From Paracoccaceae bacterium (GTDB lineage: Bacteria > Pseudomonadota > Alphaproteobacteria > Rhodobacterales > Rhodobacteraceae): a DNA stretch of 5,110 nucleotides. The notes beneath the pieces were generated by a model, which was not told where the DNA came from, did not search any database, and was given only the letters and a program-made list of their open reading frames with translations. The stretch covers positions 1 to 5,110 of the forward strand of contig JALSHL010000054.1 of the NCBI GenBank assembly GCA_026982255.1. Reading direction: 5' to 3'. The translations under genes and the position numbers were made by a program. Position 1 is the stretch's first letter. The number at the start of each line of letters is the position of its first letter. Of this stretch, positions 1 to 5,110 are shown piece after piece.

Positions 1-233
1 TCGGCACTGGCCCGGTCCGTATCCTCGTAGAGCGACAGTAATATGCGGCAATCCTCGATGGTGAAGCCCAGACTGCGCGCCCGCTGCAGGAAGGTCAGCT
101 TGTGCAGATGCGACTCGCTGAAATCCCTGTATCCGTTGGCCGATCTATCGGGCCGTATCAGCCCGATATCCTCGTAATAGCGGATCGTTTTCGGTGGCAG
201 ACCGCTTTTTTCGGCTACTTGTCCGATATTCAT
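1..233 (-). CDS. cueR: CueR/HmrR-type MerR-family Cu(I)-responsive activator (C-terminus beyond window edge)
   Basis: Translating the minus strand from the ATG at 233-231 gives 77 residues before the window ends, roughly the first half to 60% of a normal MerR-family protein of about 130-140 residues. It opens MNIGQVAEKSGL, followed by the winged helix-turn-helix signature TIRYYEDIGLI at residues 16-26 and NGYRDF at 33-38, then the second DNA-binding helix region with LGFTIEDC at 55-62 and LLSLYEDTDRASA at 65-77. That last stretch resembles the CueR/HmrR copper branch of the family. The paired cysteines that bind Cu(I) in CueR lie further C-terminal and cannot be seen, so metal specificity rests on similarity and on the adjacent copA. 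The start is firm: GGAGG at 241-245 sits 7 bases upstream, and the ATG overlaps the copA stop as ATGA, implying co-transcription and translational coupling. Family knowledge: such proteins twist promoters with long spacers when bound to metal. Confidence 0.9.
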   Translation of the reverse strand, partial: MNIGQVAEKSGLPPKTIRYYEDIGLIRPDRSANGYRDFSESHLHKLTFLQRARSLGFTIEDCRILLSLYEDTDRASA

Positions 234-2632
234 TTGTCACCCTCCGGTTTCCAGCGTTTCAGCAACAGGGAGTTGGTCACAACACTGACGCTGCTGAACG
301 CCATGGCTGCACCGGCCAATGCAGGGTTCAGGAAGCCCAGCGCCGCGATCGGCACCCCGATCAGATTATAGATAAAGGCCCAGAACAGGTTAGTGCGAAT
401 CTTGCGCGATGTCGCCCGCGCCACCTGCAACGAGGCATCCACCAGCCGCGGATCGGCCCGCATCAGCACGAAGCCCGCAGTCTCCAGCGCCACATCCGCG
501 CCGCCACCCATGGCGATCCCCAGATCGGCCACAGCCAGCGCCGGTGCATCGTTCACCCCGTCACCGACCATGGCGACATGACGACCCGCATCAACCAGTT
601 TCTGCAGCTCGGAAACCTTGTCCTCGGGCCGCATCTCGGCTTTCACCTCGTCGATGCCCAGCGCCTCGGCAATATGCGCCGCGGTTTCCGGGTTGTCGCC
701 GGTCAGCAACATGGTGCGGATACCGTCCTTGTGCAGCGCCGCAATGGCGTCTTTTGCCTCGGGGCGCGGCGTATCGGCCAGCCCGATCAGGCCCAGCATC
801 TTGCCATCCTTCGACAGCCAGACAACCGTCTGCCCTTCTTCGGCCATGGCCTGCGCCGTGGCTTTCTGCTCCTCCGTGGCTTCCGGCGCCGCATAGCCGA
901 CGCGCCCGATACGGACCACGGAGCCGTCCACCGTCGCCTCGACCCCTTCGCCGACCTTGGCGGTGAAGTCGCTCGGCACGCTGATCGGCAGCCCTTTGGC
1001 CTTGGCGTCACTGACCATCGCCTTGCCCAGCGGATGCTCCGAACCGGACTGGGCCGAAGCCGCCAGCGCCATCAGCTCCTCTTCGGACACACCGAAGGTT
1101 TGCAGGCCGGTGATCTCCGGTTTGCCGATGGTCAGCGTGCCGGTTTTGTCGAACACCACCGTATCGATATTCCTGGCCCGTTCCAGCGTTTCGATGTCAC
1201 GGATCAGGATACCGTGCTGCGCCGCCACACCCGTTCCGGCCACCAGTGCCGTCGGCGTTGCCAGACCCAGCGCACAAGGACATGCAATCACCAGAACCGA
1301 GATCGCCGCCACCAGCGCGGTTTCGAAACTCGCGCCCACCGCCAGCCAGATGCCGAATGTGGACAATGAAATCACGATCACCACCGGTACGAAAATGCCC
1401 GATATCCGGTCCACCAGCTTCTGGATCGGCGCCTTGCCGGTCTGTGCCTGCTCCACCAGCGTCGCGATTTTCGACAATGTGGTGTCGGAGCCGATTTTCA
1501 GCGCCCGCACTTTCAGCAAACCGGCCCCGTTGATCGAACCGGCAATCACCGGATCGCCTTTGCGCCGCACGACGGGCATGGATTCACCGGTCAGCAGGCT
1601 CTCGTCCAGTTCGCTTTCGCCTTCGATAATCTCGCCATCAACCGGCAGCCGCTCGCCCGGGCGCACCACAACAATGTCACCGATCAGCACTTCGGAAATC
1701 GAGACCTCGACCTCCTCGCCAGCGCGCAGAACCACCGCACTGTCGGGCCGCAGTTCCATCAGCTTGCGCAATGCCGAGGATGCCGAGCGTTTCGCCCGTG
1801 CCTCCAGCACCTTGCCTGCCAGAATCAGCGTAATCACCACGGCAGCGGCCTCGAAATACAGCCCGCCCTCGGCCTCGCTTCCCTTGGCTATCACCAGAAA
1901 CAGGCTATAGAAATACGCCGCGCTGGTGCCCAGCGCCACCAGTTGGTCCATATTTCCCGCCCTGGCCTTCAGCGCATGCCATGCCGCGATATAGAACCGT
2001 CTCCCTACATAGAACTGCACCGGTGTCGCCAGCGCGACCTCCAGCCAGACCGGCAGGTTTATATCGACCCCGGTCAATGTGAAAACCATCTGCAAAACCA
2101 GCGGAATGGTCAGCAGCGTCGAAAACCCGAGAATATACAAATCCTTGCGCAAGGCCTTTGCGGCTTCTTCCTCGCGATCGTCATTGCCTTCTTCCAGCGG
2201 TTTCGCCGGATAGCCCGCATCGGTCGAGGCCTTGGCAATATCCGCCAGCGTGGCCTGTCCGGGCAGATAGCGCACCGACACGGTCTCCAGCGCCAGGTTG
2301 ACCTCGGCCGACAGCACACCGGGCACCTTGGAGATCGCTTTCTCCACCCGTCCCGCGCAGCTCGCACAGGTCATCTTCTCGACATTCAGCGTCGCCTGCG
2401 CCTCGCGGATACCATAACCGGTATTCCGCACCGCCTCGGCAATTTTCTGCGGGTCGAGCGCCTCGGGATCGAATTTCACATCGAGCTTTTCCAATGCCAG
2501 ATTGACCGTCGCGGATTCGACACCGGGCATGGCGGCCACCGCCTTCTCGACCCGCCCCGCACAGCTGACACATGTCATTCCCGTGACTTCGAAATCGACC
2601 GAGCCACTGTCTTTTACAGCCATATCTTCCAT
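230..2632 (-). CDS. copA: Cu(I)-exporting P1B-1-type ATPase CopA
   Basis: An inner-membrane pump expected to move Cu(I) from cytoplasm to periplasm using ATP. From the chosen start it has 800 residues, normal for a CopA with two metal-binding domains. In order: HMA domain 1 with GMTCVSC (Cys21, Cys24); HMA domain 2 with MTCASC (Cys89, Cys92); a charged linker near 145-162; membrane helices from about 165; actuator TGES (348-351); transmembrane CPC (451-453); phosphorylation site DKTGT (Asp495); the HP dipeptide of the nucleotide-binding domain (533-534); TGDN (644-647); GDGVNDAP (690-697). The P1B-1 copper signature is complete: CPC, YN in helix 7 (755-756), and Met777 with Ser780-Ser781 in helix 8. 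All catalytic residues are present. An in-frame ATG at 2701 would add 23 residues, but it lies upstream of the promoter; the ATG at 2632 has AGGAGA at 2639-2644. A further in-frame ATG at 2623 has weaker support. Its stop overlaps cueR. Confidence 0.97.
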   Translation of the reverse strand: MEDMAVKDSGSVDFEVTGMTCVSCAGRVEKAVAAMPGVESATVNLALEKLDVKFDPEALDPQKIAEAVRNTGYGIREAQATLNVEKMTCASCAGRVEKAISKVPGVLSAEVNLALETVSVRYLPGQATLADIAKASTDAGYPAKPLEEGNDDREEEAAKALRKDLYILGFSTLLTIPLVLQMVFTLTGVDINLPVWLEVALATPVQFYVGRRFYIAAWHALKARAGNMDQLVALGTSAAYFYSLFLVIAKGSEAEGGLYFEAAAVVITLILAGKVLEARAKRSASSALRKLMELRPDSAVVLRAGEEVEVSISEVLIGDIVVVRPGERLPVDGEIIEGESELDESLLTGESMPVVRRKGDPVIAGSINGAGLLKVRALKIGSDTTLSKIATLVEQAQTGKAPIQKLVDRISGIFVPVVIVISLSTFGIWLAVGASFETALVAAISVLVIACPCALGLATPTALVAGTGVAAQHGILIRDIETLERARNIDTVVFDKTGTLTIGKPEITGLQTFGVSEEELMALAASAQSGSEHPLGKAMVSDAKAKGLPISVPSDFTAKVGEGVEATVDGSVVRIGRVGYAAPEATEEQKATAQAMAEEGQTVVWLSKDGKMLGLIGLADTPRPEAKDAIAALHKDGIRTMLLTGDNPETAAHIAEALGIDEVKAEMRPEDKVSELQKLVDAGRHVAMVGDGVNDAPALAVADLGIAMGGGADVALETAGFVLMRADPRLVDASLQVARATSRKIRTNLFWAFIYNLIGVPIAALGFLNPALAGAAMAFSSVSVVTNSLLLKRWKPEGDK

Positions 2633-2638
2633 CGCATT

Positions 2639-2644
2639 TCTCCT
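2639..2644 (-). promoter_or_regulatory. Ribosome binding site deciding the copA start
   Basis: AGGAGA on the minus strand stands 6 bases before the ATG at 2632-2630. It supports the 800-residue CopA over the longer in-frame reading from 2701, which would have to be translated from DNA lying inside and upstream of the promoter. Another ATG lies closer to this site but is out of frame with copA. Confidence 0.75.
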
Positions 2645-2666
2645 GCGTTCAATGGTATCTGCGCCC

Positions 2667-2697
2667 TGTCTACCGTTTCCAGCGACTGTAAGGTCAA
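2667..2697 (-). promoter_or_regulatory. CueR/MerR-type copper-responsive promoter of copA-cueR
   Basis: On the minus strand, TTGACC (2697-2692) and TAGACA (2672-2667) form -35 and -10 elements separated by exactly 19 bases. MerR-family activators characteristically work on such over-long spacers. The spacer carries an imperfect dyad: ACCTTAC overlapping the -35, and a GGAA-containing arm after an AGTCGCT centre, close to the known CueR/HmrR operator pattern of ACCTTCC and GGAAGGT arms. The right arm is degraded (GGAAACGGT, two bases longer). A transcript starting about 7 bases past the -10 would have a leader of roughly 28 bases before the copA ATG at 2632. The regulator is probably the CueR encoded at the end of the same operon. 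Confidence 0.8.
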
Positions 2698-2715
2698 GCA
2701 AGAATTACCAAAACT

Positions 2716-2722
2716 GGAAGGT
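2716..2722 (-). promoter_or_regulatory. Possible second CueR-like operator half-site
   Basis: The minus strand reads ACCTTCC, an exact match to the left arm of the classical CueR/HmrR operator, about 20 bases upstream of the copA -35 element. The partner arm 7 bases further along is poor, matching at only about three of seven positions, and no -10 element at the right distance is evident. It may be a remnant operator, an auxiliary site or chance. Confidence 0.25.
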
Positions 2723-2724
2723 TT

Positions 2725-2753
2725 TTCGCAACATATTGTTTTTACCGAATAAT
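2725..2753 (+). promoter_or_regulatory. Weak candidate promoter for the hydrolase gene
   Basis: On the plus strand, TTCGCA (2725-2730) and AATAAT (2748-2753) match sigma-70 type -35 and -10 consensus at 4/6 and 5/6 positions with a 17-base spacer. They lie in the AT-rich part of the spacer, about 80 bases before the preferred hydrolase start. A tandem pair of ATTTTCCA-like words (2752-2759 and 2761-2769) follows directly. AT-rich sequence yields such matches easily, so this is only a suggestion. Confidence 0.3.
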
Positions 2754-2822
2754 TTTCCACATTTTTCCAAAGCCGCAATTCCCCTTCCGAAAAACCCGCT
2801 ATCATGCCATGTTTGAACCAAC

Positions 2823-2827
2823 GGAGG
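2823..2827 (+). promoter_or_regulatory. Ribosome binding site deciding a TTG start for the hydrolase
   Basis: GGAGG followed by ATAAA and then TTG at 2833-2835 gives a strong Shine-Dalgarno sequence with a 5-base gap. The in-frame ATG at 2809 lies upstream of this site and has no comparable sequence before it, so TTG is the better start. Confidence 0.7.
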
Positions 2828-2832
2828 ATAAA

Positions 2833-3756
2833 TTGCCCGATCCCATCACCGATTTCACCCCGCTCCTCGACCCGGAAATTCTGGAGTTCATCAATATTTC
2901 CAACCGGATAAAGGGCGCATACGGCCCCGAACCCACCCTCGAACAAATGCGCCGCGGCTTCGATGAAACCTGCGCGCATTTCCACTCCGGCCATCCCGCA
3001 GGCATCACCGTTTCCGACAGCACCACCGCCGGAATCCCGACTCGCACCTATACCGCCAACGCCTCCGGTCCCGTGATCCTCTACCTGCACGGCGGCGGCT
3101 TCGTTTTCGGCGGCCTGGATAGCCACGACGACATCTGCGCCGACATCGCCGCCGCCACCGGCCTGACCGTCATCGCCCCCGACTACGCCCTCTCGCCCGA
3201 GGCCCGCCACCCGCAGGCCCTCACCGACTGCCTCGCCGTATTCGACACACTCCCCGGCCCCGTCATCCTCGCAGGCGACAGCGCCGGAGCCACCCTCGCC
3301 GCCGCCATAACCCACCGCCGCCGCGACCGCGTTCTGGCGCAAGTCCTGATCTACCCGTGGCTCGGCGCGCCCCGCAACACGCGCAGCTACGCCCGCAACG
3401 CCAATGCCCCGATCCTGACGGCCGCGGCCATGCGCTTCTTCCACGACGCCCTTGTCGGCGACACCGGCGCCACATACGCCCCGCTCGACGACCCGGATTT
3501 CACCAACCTGCCGCCTACCCTGCTGACCGCTGCCGAATTCGACCCGCTGCACGACGACGCCACCGACTACGCCGCCCGCCTGACTGCCGCCGACATCCCG
3601 CACCGCCTCTACCGCGACGCCGGTCTCGTCCACGGCCACCTGCGCGCCCGCCACATCTCACCCCGCGCCGCCGGAGCCTTCAGGCGCATCACCGACACCA
3701 TCACCGCCATCGCCCGCCAACAACCCCCTTGGAACAGGCGCCCGCCCGCACTATAA
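2833..3756 (+). CDS. Alpha/beta hydrolase, hormone-sensitive-lipase (family IV) esterase type
   Basis: From the TTG start the protein has 307 residues, typical for bacterial HSL-family esterases, with no evident signal peptide or membrane segment, so probably cytoplasmic. Visible landmarks: the oxyanion-hole motif HGGG at 86-89 within LYLHGGGFVFGG; PDYALSPE at 116-123, the usual YRLAPE-like element; the nucleophile elbow GDSAG at 148-152 with Ser150; the acid Asp237 in DPLHDD; and the catalytic His267 in LVHGHLRA. The usual family wording there is HGF, so the second His is a small deviation. The triad is complete, and carboxylic-ester hydrolysis is the likely chemistry; the substrate cannot be told from sequence. 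The alternative ATG at 2809 would add 8 residues. The gene ends 30 bases before hisB on the same strand, so read-through into the his genes is plausible. The coding sequence is very rich in GCC and CGC codons. Confidence 0.9.
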   Translation: MPDPITDFTPLLDPEILEFINISNRIKGAYGPEPTLEQMRRGFDETCAHFHSGHPAGITVSDSTTAGIPTRTYTANASGPVILYLHGGGFVFGGLDSHDDICADIAAATGLTVIAPDYALSPEARHPQALTDCLAVFDTLPGPVILAGDSAGATLAAAITHRRRDRVLAQVLIYPWLGAPRNTRSYARNANAPILTAAAMRFFHDALVGDTGATYAPLDDPDFTNLPPTLLTAAEFDPLHDDATDYAARLTAADIPHRLYRDAGLVHGHLRARHISPRAAGAFRRITDTITAIARQQPPWNRRPPAL

Positions 3757-3786
3757 GACCCCGAAACCAACCAGAGGGCCAAAGCC

Positions 3787-4380
3787 ATGCGCACCGCGAA
3801 AGTGACCCGCAAAACCAGCGAGACCGCCATAACCGTCGAAATCAACCTCGACGGCACCGGCGTCTATGACAACAAAACCGGCGTCGGCTTTTTCGACCAC
3901 ATGCTGGACCAGCTATCGCGCCACGCCCTGATCGACATGACCGTCCGCGCCGAAGGCGACCTGCACATCGACGACCACCACACGGTGGAGGACGTGGGCA
4001 TCGCGCTGGGCAAGGCCCTCGCACAGGCGGCCGGCGACAAACGCGGCATCAACCGCTACGGCTCCTGCCATCTGGTGATGGACGACACGCTGGTGCGCGC
4101 CGCGCTGGATCTGTCGGGCCGCGCCTATCTGGTCTGGAAGGTGGACTTCACCGCCGAACGCATCGGCACATTCGACACCGAGCTGGTGCGCGAGTTCTTC
4201 ACCGCCTTCGCCATGAACGCGGGCCTGAACCTGCACGTCGAGCGTCTCGACGGTATCAACAGCCACCACATCGCCGAGGCCAGCTTCAAGGCGGTCGCCC
4301 GCGCCCTGCGCGACGCGCTGGAAACCGATCCACGCAAGGCCGACGCCGTGCCCTCGACCAAAGGCACGCTCAGCGAATGA
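3787..4380 (+). CDS. hisB: Imidazoleglycerol-phosphate dehydratase HisB
   Basis: Catalyses the dehydration of imidazole glycerol phosphate to imidazole acetol phosphate in histidine biosynthesis, in the cytoplasm. The protein has 197 residues, the usual length of a monofunctional dehydratase without the N-terminal phosphatase domain fused to it in enterobacteria. Metal-binding and active-site motifs are intact: FFDHMLDQ at 35-42; DDHHTVEDVG at 62-71 (His64, His65, Glu68); GDKRGINRYG at 83-92; MDD at 98-100; LDLSGR at 107-112; and HHIAEASFKA at 160-169 (His160, His161, Glu164), with the C-terminal STKGTL. The family binds Mn2+ through such histidines and assembles as a 24-mer. The start has AGAGGG at 3773-3778, 8 bases upstream. 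The stop overlaps the hisH start (ATGA), indicating an operon with coupled translation. No promoter is evident in the 30 bases before it, so transcription probably enters from the hydrolase gene or starts within it. Confidence 0.97.
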   Translation: MRTAKVTRKTSETAITVEINLDGTGVYDNKTGVGFFDHMLDQLSRHALIDMTVRAEGDLHIDDHHTVEDVGIALGKALAQAAGDKRGINRYGSCHLVMDDTLVRAALDLSGRAYLVWKVDFTAERIGTFDTELVREFFTAFAMNAGLNLHVERLDGINSHHIAEASFKAVARALRDALETDPRKADAVPSTKGTLSE

Positions 4381-5018
4381 CCACGGTAATTGTCGATTAC
4401 AACTCCGGCAACATCCACTCGGCGGAAAAATCCTTCCAGCGGATGGCGGCGGAGCTGGGCACCGCGCCGGTCGTGGTGACCTCCGACCCCGACGTGGTGC
4501 GCCGCGCCGACCGTATCGTCCTGCCCGGCGTCGGCGCCTTCACCGACTGCCGCGAGGGCCTCGCCGGTTTCGACGGATTGTTCGAGGCGATAGAGGAGCG
4601 CGTGATAACCGGCGCCGCCCCCTTCCTCGGCATCTGCGTCGGCATGCAGATGATGGCGACGCTGGGCCGCGAACACGGCCACGAAACCGCAGGCTTCGAC
4701 TGGATCCCCGGCGAGGTCGTCGAAATGACCCCCTCCGATCCGTCGCTGAAAGTCCCGCACATGGGCTGGAACGACCTGCAAAACCTCGCCCCGCACCCGC
4801 TGTTCGCGGGCATCGAGGCGGGCGACCACGCCTATTTCGTCCACTCCTACCACCTGACCCCCACCGATCCGGCCCATGTGCTGGCCACGGTGGACTACGG
4901 CGGTCCGGTCACGGCGGCGGTCGGGCGCGACAACATGCTCGGCACGCAGTTCCACCCCGAGAAAAGCCAGAAAACCGGCCTGCGCCTGATCGGCAATTTC
5001 CTGACCTGGACCCCGTAG
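4377..5018 (+). CDS. hisH: Imidazole glycerol phosphate synthase, glutamine amidotransferase subunit HisH
   Basis: A class I glutamine amidotransferase of 213 residues that releases ammonia from glutamine and passes it to HisF, its synthase partner, to make imidazole glycerol phosphate and AICAR. The N-terminus VIVDYNSGNIHS (4-15) is typical. PGVGAF (50-55) forms the oxyanion-strand region, FLGICVGMQMM (83-93) carries the nucleophile Cys87, and GTQFHPEKS (189-197) supplies His193 and Glu195, so the triad is complete. KVPHMGWN (125-132) is the conserved element near the active site and HisF interface. Only a weak AAAGG at 4360-4364 precedes the start, 12 bases away. With the ATGA overlap this suggests translation depends on ribosomes finishing hisB. 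HisF, the required partner, is not in the window and is expected nearby downstream. Confidence 0.97.
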   Translation: MTTVIVDYNSGNIHSAEKSFQRMAAELGTAPVVVTSDPDVVRRADRIVLPGVGAFTDCREGLAGFDGLFEAIEERVITGAAPFLGICVGMQMMATLGREHGHETAGFDWIPGEVVEMTPSDPSLKVPHMGWNDLQNLAPHPLFAGIEAGDHAYFVHSYHLTPTDPAHVLATVDYGGPVTAAVGRDNMLGTQFHPEKSQKTGLRLIGNFLTWTP

Positions 5019-5105
5019 GGGCGTATCCTCACCCCACGTCCCCCTTGCCCTCGCCGTGCAAACGCATAGGTTGGCCACATCCCGACAACAAAGGAACCTG
5101 TCACT
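5019..5105. other. Spacer between hisH and the next gene
   Basis: An 87-base gap breaks the tight packing of the his genes. A small CCCC-GTA-GGGG inverted repeat (5011-5021) spans the hisH stop codon but is not followed by a T-run, so it is not a convincing terminator. TTGCCC at 5045-5050 could be a -35 element, but no good -10 hexamer stands at the right distance. The gap ends with AAAGGAA, the ribosome binding site of the following gene. Confidence 0.5.
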
Positions 5106-5110
5106 ATGGC
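5106..5110 (+). CDS. Start of the next gene (only the first codon and two bases visible)
   Basis: An ATG at 5106-5108 follows AAGGAA (5091-5096) at a 9-base gap, a good ribosome binding site in the direction of the his genes. Only the initiating Met and two bases (GC) of the second codon are inside the window, so the product is unknown. In related alphaproteobacteria hisA, hisF or a small unrelated gene often follows hisH. That expectation is context only. Confidence 0.5.

Noticed and set aside
194..1369. Long open frame on the plus strand opposite copA (391 residues)
   Set aside because: Its translation is rich in Arg, His and Gln with no recognisable motif. It lies antisense to an intact, fully recognisable copA and is a GC-rich shadow frame.
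957..1910. Plus-strand open frame opposite copA (317 residues, Ser/Thr/Pro-rich)
   Set aside because: Low-complexity composition mirrors copA codons, and there is no motif. Treated as a shadow.
2614..3654. Minus-strand open frame of 346 residues spanning the spacer and the hydrolase
   Set aside because: Gly/Val/Ala-rich translation without motifs, antisense to a hydrolase with a complete catalytic triad, and crossing the copA promoter and start.
3757..3786. Gap between the hydrolase and hisB checked for a promoter or attenuator
   Set aside because: Only 30 bases long, containing just the hisB ribosome binding site. There is no His-rich leader peptide or hairpin.
5011..5035. Possible terminator hairpin at the end of hisH (CCCC-GTA-GGGG, or the GGGG paired with a later CCCC)
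   Set aside because: The stem is only 4 base pairs, it overlaps the stop codon and no T-run follows.
5045..5073. Possible promoter before the gene at 5106 (TTGCCC at 5045-5050)
   Set aside because: At a normal 16-18-base spacing the -10 position reads about AGGTTG, a poor match. The nearer CATAGG gives too short a spacer.
4125..5078. Minus-strand open frame of 317 residues opposite hisB and hisH
   Set aside because: Antisense to two unmistakable enzymes, with no motif and no ribosome binding context. It is a by-product of high GC content.

Overview
The window reads as ordinary chromosomal DNA from a GC-rich alphaproteobacterium. The composition, the MerR-type copper regulator downstream of copA, and the style of HisB and HisH (short monofunctional HisB, HisB-HisH overlap) suggest the Rhodobacterales/roseobacter group. 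That placement is an inference from gene style, not from a database comparison.

The left half (1-2632, minus strand) is a copper-resistance unit. A copper-responsive promoter (-35 at 2692-2697, -10 at 2667-2672, spacer of 19 bases) drives copA, a P1B-1 Cu(I)-exporting ATPase with two N-terminal heavy-metal-associated domains. The stop codon of copA overlaps by 4 bases (ATGA) the start of a CueR/HmrR-type MerR activator, whose C-terminal part lies beyond the left edge. Promoter and gene order imply that Cu(I) activates both the pump and its own sensor.

The middle (2633-2832) is a comparatively AT-rich divergent spacer. It holds the copA promoter, an extra CueR-like half-site and a weak candidate promoter facing right.

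The right half (2833-5110, plus strand) begins with a hormone-sensitive-lipase family (family IV) alpha/beta hydrolase, probably starting at a TTG codon. After 30 bases comes hisB (imidazoleglycerol-phosphate dehydratase), which overlaps hisH (glutamine amidotransferase subunit of imidazole glycerol phosphate synthase) by 4 bases. After an 87-base gap a new reading frame starts at 5106 behind a good ribosome binding site and leaves the window at once. In this context it is probably the next gene of the his cluster, but its identity cannot be seen.

No RNA genes, CRISPR arrays, mobile elements or sizeable repeats were found, and I see no convincing undescribed system. The points most worth checking are the copper promoter architecture with its extra half-site, two start-codon corrections, and the hydrolase placed directly ahead of the histidine genes.
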